A stretch of DNA of 64,000 bases. Source: Kitasatospora sp. CB01950. GTDB taxonomy: Bacteria > Actinomycetota > Actinomycetes > Streptomycetales > Streptomycetaceae. The position numbers were made by a program, and so were the translations under genes. Shown one piece after another: positions 1 to 9,300 of the stretch. A model generated the notes under the pieces. It was not told the origin of the DNA. It did no database searches and saw only the letters and a program-made list of their open reading frames with translations. Position 1 is the first letter of the stretch, and each line of letters starts with the position of its first letter. The DNA lies in the NCBI RefSeq assembly GCF_001905465.1, contig NZ_LISX01000010.1, forward strand, positions 1-64,000. The letters run 5' to 3'.

Positions 1-250
1 ATTCCTGCGGACCCTCCGGGCGCTTCGTTCTTTCGTGTTCTCAGCTTATCAGATGTTTTCCGCTCCGTTTTCCGGAGTTTCGATCCGACTTGCTGTTTGT
101 CTTCCCTGCCTCGCGGCCGTTCCGACGTTTCAAACTCTAGCCGATCCCCGCTCCGAAAAGCGAATCCGCCGCAATCTCCGAAAACGCGCACAGCAAATAC
201 GAACAGGGACGCGAAAAGGACGCGACCCGGAACGGATCCACTGGGTGGTT
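1..250 (-). promoter_or_regulatory. Probable leader/promoter region of a leftward rRNA operon
   Basis: Read on the minus strand, this stretch is less GC-rich than the rest and carries no convincing ORF. It contains TAGAGT (a good actinomycete -10, plus-strand 134-139), a CATCTGATAAGCT segment near 43-55 and CGAAGCGCCCGGAGG at 13-27. These strongly resemble the conserved A/G-rich leader upstream of Streptomyces 16S rRNA genes, where GATAGAGT and GAAGCGCCCGGAGG elements recur. The inference is that 16S rRNA starts just left of base 1. No 16S sequence is present in the window, so this rests on recalled resemblance only. Confidence 0.5.
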
Positions 251-325
251 CTCAAGGGATTGGCCGCTCCGGGACCGTCCACACAGATGCGTGTCCGGTG
301 CTCCCTGCCGAGCGACTAGGTAACA

Positions 326-1057
326 CTACGCCGTTCGGTAGGCAGGTGCAAACACGTCCGCACGGACCACCCAGTCGCAGGCTGCACGGGTGGTCTCCAC
401 GTGCGCGGCGTTGGGCCGGTCGTTGGTGTCGACGCGGCGGCGCGCGGTGGAGTGGTCCTCGCCGCCGGCGGTGTGGCGGGCGAGGAGCCGGGCGTCCCGG
501 GCCGCGTGATCGGCGTCGACGTACCAGAGTTCGCGCAGCAGGGCCCGGGCGTCCGCCCACGGGGTGGCGGGGGACGCGAGGTAGTTGCCTTCGGTGACGA
601 CCAGTCGGGTGCAGGGGCGGATCAGGTGGCAGGCGGCGACGGGCTCGTCGAGCGTGCGGTCGAAGTCGGGCGCATAGATGTCGTGGAAGCGGTCGGCGGC
701 GACACGCTGGACGAGGGCGAGGTAGCCGAAAGCGTCGAAGGTCTCGGGGGCGCCCTTGCGGGGGCGCAGTTCGAGGCGGTCGAGCTGGGCGTTGGAGAGG
801 TGGAAGCCGTCCAGTGGGAGGTAGGCGGCGGTGTCGGGGCCCTCGTGGCGGTTGACCGCGTCGATCAGCAGCCGAGCAAGCGTTGACTTTCCGGCCGCGG
901 GCGGTCCGGCCAGGCCGAGGAGTACTCGGCCGCTTCCGCTACCGGGGCCGTGGAGCAGGCCGAGCGCACGTTCCACTGCCGCCACAGGGGCGGACGGCCG
1001 CTCGTCGGCCAGGGCGGTGGTGAGGGTGTCCGCAGCGGAGGCGCCTTCGACGTGCAT
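326..1057 (-). CDS. Nucleoside/nucleotide kinase family protein (uridine kinase/FrcK-like)
   Basis: This is a P-loop small-molecule kinase of the uridine kinase / pantothenate kinase-like fold, probably cytoplasmic. The Walker A motif GPPAAGKST lies near residues 51-59. It is followed by the YLPLDGFHLSN segment typical of this family, which positions the phosphate acceptor, and by VVTEGNYL, the usual second acidic strand. The substrate cannot be read from sequence; relatives act on uridine, fructose or other sugars. The ATG at 1057 is preferred. A TTG at 1066 would add three residues. The gene starts 11 bases after the stop of the LD-carboxypeptidase, so the two probably form an operon. Confidence 0.75.
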   Translation of the reverse strand: MHVEGASAADTLTTALADERPSAPVAAVERALGLLHGPGSGSGRVLLGLAGPPAAGKSTLARLLIDAVNRHEGPDTAAYLPLDGFHLSNAQLDRLELRPRKGAPETFDAFGYLALVQRVAADRFHDIYAPDFDRTLDEPVAACHLIRPCTRLVVTEGNYLASPATPWADARALLRELWYVDADHAARDARLLARHTAGGEDHSTARRRVDTNDRPNAAHVETTRAACDWVVRADVFAPAYRTA

Positions 1058-1068
1058 GGCTCGCAACC

Positions 1069-1998
1069 CTACGCATCGACGGGGGCGGTGAGAACGGGTG
1101 CGTCGAGGGTGAGCGTGGCCGCGTCGGCGTCCAACGTGGCGGGCACGCCGAGCGGGACGGTGATCGAGGACGGGCCGTGGCCGAAGCCGAGTTCCCAGAC
1201 GACGGGGACGCCGAGGTCGCCGAGGTGGTCGAGCATCACGGCGCGTACGCCGTCTTGCGGTCCGCAGAGGTCCCAGGAACCGAGGACCACACCTGCCACT
1301 CCCTCCAGCGCCCCGCTCCGGCGCAGCTGGGTGAGGATGCGGTCGAGTTGGTAGGGCTGTTCGTTGACGTCCTCCAGGACGAGCAGGCCGCCGGCGAAGG
1401 ACGGACGGGCAGCGGGGGTGCCGCGATCGGCGGCGAGCAGCGAGGGGCAGCCACCCATCAGGACGCCGTGGGCGCGTCCGGGAACGAGGGTCGTGGCGTC
1501 CGGTCCGGTGAGGACGGTCGTGGTCGCCGGCTCGAACAGGGTGCGGCGCAGGTGTTCGGCGGTCGCGGCATCGGTGGTGAACACGCCGGCGCCGGGCATC
1601 GGGCCGTAGAGGGTGGGGACGCCGAGCTGTTGGGCGACGGCTTCGTGCAGGACGGTGACGTCGCTGAACCCGATCAGGAGCTTGGGCGGGACGGCGCGCA
1701 TCGCGTCCCAGTCGAGCAGGTCGACCATCCGGTGGGCCCCGAACCCGCCGCGTACACAGAGGACAGCGGCGATGTCGGGGTCGAGCCAGGCGGCTTGCAG
1801 GTCGGCAGCGCGATCGACGTCGGAGCCGGCGAGGTACGGCAGCGTGCGGTGGGTGTCGTGGACGTGCGGGAGGACGACCACCTCCAGGCCCCAGGACCGC
1901 AGGATGTCGGTCCCGAGGGCGAGTCGTGCGGGGTCGACCGCGCCGCTGGGGGCGACGAGGGCAACGCGGTCACCGGGACGGAGCGGACGCATCGGCAT
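1069..1998 (-). CDS. S66-family muramoyltetrapeptide LD-carboxypeptidase
   Basis: This is a cytoplasmic serine peptidase of family S66 (LdcA type), which removes the terminal D-Ala from muropeptide tetrapeptides during cell-wall recycling. Visible family motifs are the N-terminal GDRVALVAPSG, CVRGGFGAHR, the nucleophile region GFSDVT (Ser near residue 111), LVLEDVNE (catalytic Glu) and FGHGPSSITVPLG (catalytic His). The ATG at 1998 is chosen because GAAGGAG lies 7 bases upstream and the protein then begins where the family does. The upstream in-frame extension is Arg/Pro-rich and unlike the family. About 309 residues is the normal size. Confidence 0.88.
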   Translation of the reverse strand: MPMRPLRPGDRVALVAPSGAVDPARLALGTDILRSWGLEVVVLPHVHDTHRTLPYLAGSDVDRAADLQAAWLDPDIAAVLCVRGGFGAHRMVDLLDWDAMRAVPPKLLIGFSDVTVLHEAVAQQLGVPTLYGPMPGAGVFTTDAATAEHLRRTLFEPATTTVLTGPDATTLVPGRAHGVLMGGCPSLLAADRGTPAARPSFAGGLLVLEDVNEQPYQLDRILTQLRRSGALEGVAGVVLGSWDLCGPQDGVRAVMLDHLGDLGVPVVWELGFGHGPSSITVPLGVPATLDADAATLTLDAPVLTAPVDA

Positions 1999-2250
1999 CG
2001 GGTGACTCCTTCGTGGTGTGGAGCGCGGGCGGGACGACCGGACGCCTGGCACGGCACGGGGCCGGCCGGTGGTGCCTGCTGACGGTATCCCCCGACCGTG
2101 AACTCTCCACCCCGGTCCGGTGACTGCCGATCCGCCGGGGTGGTTCCGGCCGGGTGCCGCATGCGTGCGGTCCCGGTAGAGAGGAGCGGCCGGGCCCGGC
2201 CGGTGGTGTGCGGGCCGTCGTCGGTGGACGGCCCGCACACCACCCCGGGG

Positions 2251-3300
2251 TCAGAACGTGCCCATGGCGGTGCGGACTTCGGTGAGGGTGCGGTCGGCGA
2301 TGGCGTTGGCGCGGGCGTTGCCGGTGTGCAGAACTTCACGCAGCAGCGCGCGGTCTGCGGCCAGTTCGGCTCGACGGGTGCGCAGGGGGCGGAGGTGCTC
2401 GTTGACCGCCTCGGTGGCGGTGCGCTTGAGGTGGGCCGCTCCGCCGGAACCGATCTCCTCGGCAACGGCGTGCGGGTCGCGGTCCTGGCAGAGGGCGATC
2501 AGCAGCACCAGGTTGGAGACGCCCGGGCGGGTCTCGGGGTCGTAGCTGATGTGCCGGTCGTTGTCGGTGACCGCGCCGCGCAGCAGCCGCGCTGTCTCGT
2601 CCTCACCGGCGCCGAGAGTGACGGCGTTGCCCCGACTCTTGCTCATCTTGCCGGCGTCGGTGCCGAGCAGCAGCGGGGCCTCGGACAGCAGGGCCTGGGG
2701 CTCGGGAAACAGAGGGGTGTAACGGTCGTTGAAGCGGCGGGCGATGGTGCGGGTGGTCTCCAGGTGCGGCAGTTGGTCCTGGCCGACGGGGACCAGGTCC
2801 GCCTTGCAGAACAGCAGGTCGGCGGCCTGGTGGACGGGGTAGGTGAACATCAGTCCGCTGACGGCGGCCTGTCGGGAGTGGGCGATCTCGTCCTTGACGG
2901 TGGGGTTGCGGGAGAGTTCGGCGACGCTGATCAGGCTGAGGAAGGGCAGCATCAACTGGTTGAGGGCGGGGACGGCGCTGTGGGTGAAGATCGTGGCCTG
3001 TTCCGGGTCGACTCCGGCGGCCAGATAGTCGAGGACCAGGTTCTCGGCGTGCTCGGCGACCCGGTCGGCCCGGTCCCGGTCGGTGATCACCTGGTAGTCG
3101 GCGATCACGATCAGCAACTCGATCCCCAGGGCTTGGAGTTGGACCCGGTTTCGGAGTGTGCCGAAGTAGTGGCCGAGGTGCAGCGGTCCGGTCGGGCGGT
3201 CGCCGGTCAGGATCCGGCGGTGGCCTTCGGCGGTCGGGGCGATCAGCGGGGTGGCGGTGCCCGGCGTGGTGGTCGTCGTGGTGTCTGCGGTGGCGGTCAT
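2251..3300 (-). CDS. trpS: Tryptophan--tRNA ligase
   Basis: This class I aminoacyl-tRNA synthetase charges tRNA-Trp. The HIGH signature is HLGH at residues 41-44, within TGDRPTGPLHLGHYFG. The KMSKS loop is exact at residues 218-222. The 349-residue length is normal, with a short Thr-rich N-terminal tail. The start at 3300 has GAGGAG nine bases upstream. Its 5' region carries a Trp-Trp leader peptide and alternative hairpins, so expression is probably induced when charged tRNA-Trp is scarce. In S. coelicolor, an auxiliary indolmycin-resistant TrpRS is known to be attenuated this way. Whether this copy is the auxiliary or the housekeeping enzyme cannot be decided from the window. Confidence 0.95.
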   Translation of the reverse strand: MTATADTTTTTTPGTATPLIAPTAEGHRRILTGDRPTGPLHLGHYFGTLRNRVQLQALGIELLIVIADYQVITDRDRADRVAEHAENLVLDYLAAGVDPEQATIFTHSAVPALNQLMLPFLSLISVAELSRNPTVKDEIAHSRQAAVSGLMFTYPVHQAADLLFCKADLVPVGQDQLPHLETTRTIARRFNDRYTPLFPEPQALLSEAPLLLGTDAGKMSKSRGNAVTLGAGEDETARLLRGAVTDNDRHISYDPETRPGVSNLVLLIALCQDRDPHAVAEEIGSGGAAHLKRTATEAVNEHLRPLRTRRAELAADRALLREVLHTGNARANAIADRTLTEVRTAMGTF

Positions 3301-3374
3301 GGCGGGGTTCTCCTCGGTTGCGGGGGTGGCCGCCCGCCGGGGTGGGCCCGGGTCCGTCGGAGATGATCGCGCCG

Positions 3375-3396
3375 GGGCCGCCCGTACGGACGGCCC
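3375..3396 (-). terminator. trpS attenuator terminator hairpin (regions 3:4)
   Basis: On the transcript this reads GGGCCGUCC, loop GUAC, GGGCGGCCC: a 9-bp stem with one G-U pair. It lies between the leader-peptide stop and the trpS start. Its 5' arm (plus 3388-3396) is also perfectly complementary over 8 nt to plus 3417-3424, so the terminator and antiterminator are mutually exclusive. There is no U-tract, which is common for actinomycete terminators. Confidence 0.7.
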
Positions 3397-3416
3397 TGGA
3401 GTCATGCATGGGGATC

Positions 3417-3434
3417 GGCCGTCCTAGGACGGCC
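3417..3434 (-). promoter_or_regulatory. trpS leader pause hairpin / antiterminator arm (regions 1:2)
   Basis: GGCCGTCC-TA-GGACGGCC is a perfect 18-nt palindrome. Its 5' arm overlaps the Trp-Trp codons and the stop codon of the leader peptide. A ribosome stalled at the Trp codons would mask arm 1 and free arm 2 (GGACGGCC) to pair with arm 3 (GGCCGTCC at plus 3388-3395), blocking the terminator. This is the classical trp attenuator logic. Confidence 0.7.
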
Positions 3435-3462
3435 ACCAGCGCAGGCATGACGTGAGAGACAT
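3424..3462 (-). CDS. Trp-rich leader peptide of trpS (MSLTSCLRWWPS)
   Basis: A 12-codon ORF on the minus strand reads MSLTSCLRWWPS and stops 123 bases before trpS. Tandem Trp codons (TGG TGG) sit immediately before the stop and inside the first hairpin arm. There is no clear Shine-Dalgarno sequence. TATCGT (plus 3469-3474) is a TANNNT -10 hexamer placed so that transcription could start at the A of this ATG, i.e. a leaderless transcript. The peptide would act only as a ribosome-stalling sensor of Trp-tRNA supply. It is too short for routine gene callers. Confidence 0.72.
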   Translation of the reverse strand: MSLTSCLRWWPS

Positions 3463-3468
3463 GCGGTC

Positions 3469-3474
3469 ACGATA
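3469..3474 (-). promoter_or_regulatory. Candidate -10 element of the trpS leader
   Basis: TATCGT on the minus strand lies six bases before the leader-peptide ATG, the spacing expected for a leaderless start. No good TTGAC-type -35 is visible 17-19 bases upstream, so the call is weak. Confidence 0.35.
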
Positions 3475-3610
3475 ACGCGACCGCAGGATCGGCGGGCCGA
3501 CTTCCGGCCGGACGGCACGGAACCGGCAGGCTGTGCACACACGTCCCTTGGCCCGGCACGCACTCGTGGTGCAGGATCGGGCGAGCCGAGAATCCGGAGG
3601 GTGTCCAGCC

Positions 3611-4507
3611 ATGACCTCGCTCGACCAGAACGCGCCGACCCGGCCGGACGCGGACGCCAATTACCCTGCGGCAAGCGCGAATTCGGCGGTGTCCGGCTCG
3701 GCTCCCGGCTTGGGGAGCGGTTTGGGGCCTGGTTCCGGGCACGGCTCGGCACCGTCCGGGTCCGGCCCGGACGGAAGCTTGGATGCCGAGGCGGGCGGTC
3801 ACGGAGTCCCGAACAGCCGTGACGAGGTCCCCGACTGGTCGTCTGCGGTGGGCGAGCCGTCGCTGCCCGGGGCGCCGGCGGTGCCCGGGCCTGCTCGGGA
3901 GGCCGAGGGCCTCGGGGCCGCGGGTGCCGAGGGCTTGGTGAGGGGTGGGGCTACGGGCTCTCCTGGGTCGCTCGGTTGGTCGTCGGGGGTCTGGGGCACG
4001 GGCATGGTGACGGGACGGGTGCGGCCACCGCGGCGGCCGACCCCTTCGCGGCGGCTGAGCCAGGTGCGGGCCGTTCCGTCCGCCCCGGTGCCGCCCGGGG
4101 GCGCACTGGCGAACGGGCTGGTCGCCGCCGAGGTGGAGAGCGCCCCGGCCGCCCCGGTGGGTGTGCCGATGGGTGTGCTGATCGGCGGGTCCCCCGGGTT
4201 GGTCGACGCTGCCGGCCCCGGCGTGGCCCGGGTCACGGAGCGCCGGGTGTCCGCCCAACTGCTGCGGTTCGGCTCCGGGACCTGCCAGGTGGTGCTACCG
4301 GAGTGGCGGCCTGCCATCGCGGTGTCGGTTCCCACCGAGCAACTGCAGCGCTCGACCGGGATGACTCCCGAGGAACTGCGCTCCGCCCTGCTGTCGGTGG
4401 TGATCAACCCGGAGGCGGTGCACGACCGTGAGCTGGGGCTTCGCGACTGGCAGGCCGAGGTTCCGGTGGCTCGCGGGCGCCGGAGGGGTCGGCGTCAGGT
4501 CCGCTGA
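3611..4507 (+). CDS. Hypothetical protein with low-complexity N-terminus
   Basis: I do not recognise this 298-residue protein. The first ~200 residues are rich in Gly, Pro, Ala and Ser, with several SGxG-type runs, and look disordered. The last ~95 residues (from RVTERRVSAQLLRFGSG) look folded, with alternating hydrophobic strands and a helix around STGMTPEELRSALLSVVI, ending in a basic RGRRRGRR tail. There is no signal peptide or membrane segment. The ATG at 3611 follows GGAGG by 11 bases and is preferred over an upstream ATG lacking such a site. It is divergent from the trpS leader. Confidence 0.6.
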   Translation: MTSLDQNAPTRPDADANYPAASANSAVSGSAPGLGSGLGPGSGHGSAPSGSGPDGSLDAEAGGHGVPNSRDEVPDWSSAVGEPSLPGAPAVPGPAREAEGLGAAGAEGLVRGGATGSPGSLGWSSGVWGTGMVTGRVRPPRRPTPSRRLSQVRAVPSAPVPPGGALANGLVAAEVESAPAAPVGVPMGVLIGGSPGLVDAAGPGVARVTERRVSAQLLRFGSGTCQVVLPEWRPAIAVSVPTEQLQRSTGMTPEELRSALLSVVINPEAVHDRELGLRDWQAEVPVARGRRRGRRQVR

Positions 4508-4642
4508 CCGTCGGGCCCGGTCGGCTGCGGCGCGGCTGCGATGGTGTCTGTGGGGTCTGCGGGTGCTGGGACGAGCGGCTCCTCTCTTTGCGCTGCCGAG
4601 GTTCGGTCCGGGCCGGGGTGTTGCGGCTTGCCGTACCTGCTG

Positions 4643-5185
4643 TCAGCCGGGCTGGTTCGTGGCGGTGTTGGGCACGTAGCCGAGGTGGACGGGGACGATC
4701 GAGCCGTCTTCCGCGGTGCGGAGTCCGGTGAGCAGGGCCGACAGGTCCGGCGGCCAGAGCGGATCGGCATCCGGTGCTGCCAGTTCGGCGGATGTCCACC
4801 AACGCCAGCCGAGGATGCCGTCGGCGCGGTGGGCCGCTGCTGCCACGTCTTTGGGCTCACGTCGCGGGCCGCGGGTCAGGAATATGTGCTCGTGTTGACG
4901 CACGGGTGTGCCGTGCCAGGTGAAGTCGTGCTCCCAGGTGCAGAGGAGTTCGCCGGGCTGGAGGTCGGTCCAGCCGGTTTCCTCGCGCAGCTCGCGGAGC
5001 GCCCCCTCGGCCGGTGTCTCACCTGGCTCCAGGCCGCCACCCGGAGCGTTCCAGTGCACCCCGACTTCGGAGTTGTCCGATCGGAACAGGAACACCTCGC
5101 CCTCCGGCGAGAGCACCACCGTTCGCGCCGCTCGGCGGGGCAGCCGTTCACCTTCGGGCTTCTGACGTCCTGTGATCCATCGCAC
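4643..5185 (-). CDS. Nudix hydrolase
   Basis: This MutT/Nudix-fold pyrophosphohydrolase carries a complete Nudix box: GGGLEPGETPAEGALRELRE followed by ETGW, with the metal-binding REXXEE glutamates in place. The preceding VFLFRSDNSEVGVHWNAPGG strand-loop is typical of the fold. Substrates of the family are nucleoside diphosphates linked to another moiety; specificity cannot be read. The start is uncertain. A GTG at 5185 gives about 180 residues and fits family length, while an in-frame TTG at 5281 would add 32 unusual residues. It is divergent from the ATP-grasp gene. Confidence 0.8.
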   Translation of the reverse strand: MRWITGRQKPEGERLPRRAARTVVLSPEGEVFLFRSDNSEVGVHWNAPGGGLEPGETPAEGALRELREETGWTDLQPGELLCTWEHDFTWHGTPVRQHEHIFLTRGPRREPKDVAAAAHRADGILGWRWWTSAELAAPDADPLWPPDLSALLTGLRTAEDGSIVPVHLGYVPNTATNQPG

Positions 5186-5333
5186 ACAGAAAGCCTGACA
5201 GTGCAGCTGTCGGACTGTCGATCGAGTTTTCGGCCACCACGGCGGGTCGGCGCGGGCCTGCGGAACAGAATGCCTGGTCAACGCCGGGTCAAGGACAGCT
5301 CCTCAACCGATCGGTGGACCTAATCTGAGCCTC

Positions 5334-6278
5334 ATGGTCGACCCCACCGTCATCCTTCCCTCCGACCCGCTCCTGCCTCGTCGGGCGGACCCGCACTTCG
5401 CCTGGGAGGCCGGACTGATCCGGGCCGCCGGCGGCAGCCCCGCGCTGCTCGACCACGACGCGCTGCTGACCGGGGATGTCGAGGCCGCCGTCCGACGCGT
5501 CCCCACCGGGTCGGGGCCGCTCTGGTACCGCGGCTGGATGATCCCCATCGCCCGGTACGCCGCACTGGCCGGGGCCCTGGCCGACCGGGGCTGCACCTTG
5601 CTGACCGGACCGGACGAGTACGCCACCGCCCATGAACTGCCGGGCTGGTACCGGACGTTCGAGCCCGTGACACCCGCCAGCACCTGGCTTCCCGGCCCCT
5701 CCTGGGACCGCACCGTCCTGGCCGCAGCCGCCTCCGCTCTGGGCGGGCACGGCCCTGCGGTCGTGAAGGACTACGTCAAGTCCCGCAAACACGAGTGGCA
5801 CGAGGCCTGCTACGTCCCCGAGTTGGCCGACCTCGACGCGCTGGAGCGCGTGGCGGCGCGTTTCACCGAGCTGCAAGGCGAGTTCCTGGCGGGCGGGTTG
5901 GTGCTTCGCCGCTTCGAGTCCTTCGCGCGGACGGCTGACGGCCGGGCGCAGGAGGCCAGGGTCTGGTGGGTGGACGGCGAACCCGTGCTGATCGGGCCGC
6001 ACCCCGACTGCCCGGCGAGCCGGGTCGAGCCCGATCTGTCGGCCGTCCGCCCGCTGGTGCGGGAGCTGGGGTGCCGCTTCGTCACCACGGACCTGGCGCG
6101 GCTGGCCGAGGGCAACGCTGACGGCCGCGACGCCGCCGGTCCGAACGGCCGGGGTGCCGGGAGCGGTTGGCGGGTAGTGGAGGTCGGGGACGGCCAGGTC
6201 AGCGAGCTGCCGTCCGGAGTGGATGCCGAGGTACTGTTCCGGGTCCTGCTGGATGCCGCACGACCCGGGCGGGCTTGA
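5334..6278 (+). CDS. ATP-grasp domain-containing protein
   Basis: This 314-residue protein resembles actinobacterial ATP-grasp ligase-like proteins of the DUF4343 type. Supporting features are PAVVKDYVKSRKHEWHEACYV (ATP-binding lysines), FLAGGLVLRRFESFA with a DGRAQEARVWWVDGEPVLIG core, and a C-terminal WRVVEVGDGQVSELP segment that matches the metal/ATP-binding end of the fold. The substrate is unknown. An Asn/Gly-rich insertion (near GNADGRDAAGPNGRG) interrupts the last strand pair. The gene ends at a strong hairpin facing the ABC exporter gene. Confidence 0.65.
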   Translation: MVDPTVILPSDPLLPRRADPHFAWEAGLIRAAGGSPALLDHDALLTGDVEAAVRRVPTGSGPLWYRGWMIPIARYAALAGALADRGCTLLTGPDEYATAHELPGWYRTFEPVTPASTWLPGPSWDRTVLAAAASALGGHGPAVVKDYVKSRKHEWHEACYVPELADLDALERVAARFTELQGEFLAGGLVLRRFESFARTADGRAQEARVWWVDGEPVLIGPHPDCPASRVEPDLSAVRPLVRELGCRFVTTDLARLAEGNADGRDAAGPNGRGAGSGWRVVEVGDGQVSELPSGVDAEVLFRVLLDAARPGRA

Positions 6279-6292
6279 GCATGCGAAAAAAC

Positions 6293-6325
6293 GCCCCGGG
6301 CCCGGCAATCTGCCGGGCCCGGGGC
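6293..6325. terminator. Bidirectional terminator hairpin
   Basis: GCCCCGGGCCCGGCA - ATC - TGCCGGGCCCGGGGC is a perfect 15-bp stem with a 3-base loop. It is preceded by AAAAAA on the plus strand, which gives a U-tract for the leftward transcript. It lies between the convergent ATP-grasp and ABC exporter genes. Confidence 0.85.
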
Positions 6326-6338
6326 ATCGATGAACTGA

Positions 6339-9300
6339 TCAGCCGAGCACCGGCGCGGGGTGCCCCTCCGCGATGAAGGCGTTCCACAGCTTGGCGTAGG
6401 TGCCGTCGCGGTCGAGCAGTTCGGTGTGGGTGCCGTCCTCCACTATGCGCCCGTGGTCGAGGACGACGACCCGGTCGGCACGTTCCGCGGTGGTGAGCCG
6501 GTGGGCGATGACCAGGGTGGTGCGCCCGCCGCTGAGCCGGTCCGCCGCGTGGTTGACGGCGGCTTCGGTGGCGAGGTCGAGGGCGGCGGTGGCCTCGTCG
6601 AGGAGCAGGATGTCGGGGTCGACCAGCTCGGCCCGGGCGAGGGCGATGAGTTGACGCTGACCGGCAGAAAGGTTTCGGCCACGGGCGGCGACGGTGTGCT
6701 GGTAGCCGCCGGCGAGTCGGGTGATCATGTCGTGCGCGCCGACCGCCTTGGCCGCGGCCTCGACCTCGGTGTCACTCGCCCCGGGGTGCCCGTACGCGAT
6801 GGCGTCGCGAACCGTCCCGGCGAACAGGTAGGCCTCCTGCGGGACGACGCCGAGCCGATGCCGGTATCCCTCCAGGTCGTAGCTGGTCAGGTCGGTGCCG
6901 TCGACCCGGACGGTGCCACCGGTGGCGTCGTAGAACCGGGCGACCAGTTTGACCAGGGTGGACTTGCCCGCGCCGGTCTCGCCGACCAGCGCGACGGTCT
7001 GGCCTGCGGGTATGTGCAGGTCGATTCCGGAGAGGACCTCGGGCTTGCCCTCACCTCCGCCGTTGTAGGCGAAGCTGACGTTCTCGAAGGCGATCTCACC
7101 GCGCAGCGCCCCGACCGGAACGGGCTGTTCGGCCTGCGGAGTACTGGTCGGGGTACGCAGGAGTTCGCGGATGCGGCCGAGGCCGACGGCCGCCTGCTGG
7201 TAGCCGTCGAAGATCTGCGAGAGCTGGCTGACCGGTGCGAAGAACAGGTCGATGTACAGCAGGTAGGCGACCAGTGCACCGATGGTCAGCGTGCCGTGGT
7301 CGACGCGGGAGGCGCCGACGATCAGGACCATGGTGGAGGCGACGCTGGACAGGAACTGCACGAACGGGAAGTACACCGAGATGTACAGCTGGGCCTTGAC
7401 CCGGGCGTGCCGGTACGCGAGGCCCCGCTCGACGAACCGGTCGATGTTGGCGTCCTGGCGACGGAAGGCCTGGACGATCCGCATGCCCGCGACGTTCTCC
7501 TGCAGATCGGCGTTGACGGTGCTGATCAGGTCGCGGGAGATCTGGTACTGCTGGGCGGACTTCTTGCGGAACACCAGGGTGCCGATGATCAGCGGCGGCA
7601 GCACCATGAGCACCACCAGCGCCAGGCCGGCGTCGATCACGACGAGGGCCACGAAGATGCCGAAGAAGGTGAACAGGCTGACCACGGCGGTGACCACGCC
7701 GGTCTGCAGGAACGAGGATATGGAGTCCACATCCGTCGTCATGCGGGTCATGATCCGGCCGGTCAGCTCGCGCTCGTAGTAGTCGAGGCCGAGTCGGTTG
7801 AGGTGGGCGAAGATCTTCAGGCGCAGCGTGTAGAGGACGCGTTCGCCTGTACGCCCGGAGACCTTGCTTTCGGTGGCCTGCACCAGCCAGTCGAGCATGA
7901 CGACGACGAGTGCCAGCAGGGCTGCGACCGCGACGCCGCCGATGGCGGCCTTGCTGACGCCGTCGTCGATGCCGTGCCGGATCAGCACCGGCAGGGCCAG
8001 GCCGGCTGCGGTGTCCAGCGCGACCAGCAGCAGCGCGAGCAGCAGGGGGCGACGGAACGGGGCGAGCAGCCGGGCCAGGTTGAACCTGGGGTCCGCGATC
8101 TCGGCCTGCTCGACCGGGACGTCGGGGGTGTCGGTCGCGGGCGGCAGGGCGGCGACCTTGGCGAGCAGTTCGGCGTCGGCTGCGGGCTTCTCGGCGGCCG
8201 GTGCGGCGTTCCTGCTCTCCGCGGCTTCTGTGCCCTGCTCGGGCTCGGTGGGCACGGGGGCCGCCAGTGCGTCCGGGTCGGTGATCAGCGACCGGTAGCG
8301 CGGACATCGGGCGGTGAGTTCGTCGTGGGTGCCGATGTCGACCAGCCGGCCGGCGTCCAGGACGGCGATGCGGTCGGCGAGTTGCAGGGTGGAGCGGCGG
8401 TGCGCGATCAGCAGGGTGGTGCGGCCGGCCATCACGCTGTCCAGCGCGTCATGGATCTCCGCCTCGACCTGCGGGTCGACGGCGGAGGTGGCGTCGTCGA
8501 GCAGCAGGATCCGAGGGTCGGTGAGGATGGCGCGGGCCAGGGCGATGCGCTGACGCTGGCCACCGGAGAGGGTGAGGCCCTGCTCGCCGACCTTGGTGTC
8601 GTAGCCGTCCGAAAGCTCCCGGATGAAGCCGTCGGCCTGGGCGATCCGGGCGGCGGCGAGGATCTGCTCCTCGGTGGCCTCGGGGTGGCCGTAGGCGATG
8701 TTGGTGCGGACCGTGTCGGAGAACAGGAAGCTCTCCTCCGGCACGATGCCGATGGCAGCGCGCACCGAGTCGAGGGTGACTTCGCGGAGGTCCTGTCCGA
8801 ACAGGCGGACGCTGCCGAAGGTCGGATCGTAGAAGCGGGGCACCAGCTGGGCGACGGTCGACTTGCCGGAGCCGGACGCGCCGACCAGTGCCAGCGTCTC
8901 CCCCGGTGCGATCCGCAGGCTGAGGCCGTCCAGTACCGGAACGCCGTCGGAGGCGCTGCCCGGCTCGGGGTGTTCCTCGGCCCGGTAGTGGAAGTCGACC
9001 TGGTCGAGTTCGAGCGCGGGCGTGCCGGCCGGCACCGCCGCGTCCGGGTCGAGGGGCCGGGCGTCCGAGGCCTCGGTGACCAGCGGGCGCTGGTCGATCA
9101 GCTGCATGACTCGTTCGACACCGGCGCGGGTCTGCTGGGCGACGGTGATCACCATGGCGAGGAACCGGACCGGGCTGGTCATCTGTGCCAGGTAGGTGGA
9201 GAAGGCGACGAAGGTGCCGAGGGTGACGTCGCCCCGGACGGCCAGCCAGCCGCCGACGGCGAGCACCGCGACCTGCCCGAGTGCGGGGACGGCCTGCATC

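Noticed and set aside
2000-2238. Upstream extension of the LD-carboxypeptidase
   Set aside because: The Arg/Pro-rich sequence is not family-like. A strong ribosome binding site sits before the ATG at 1998.
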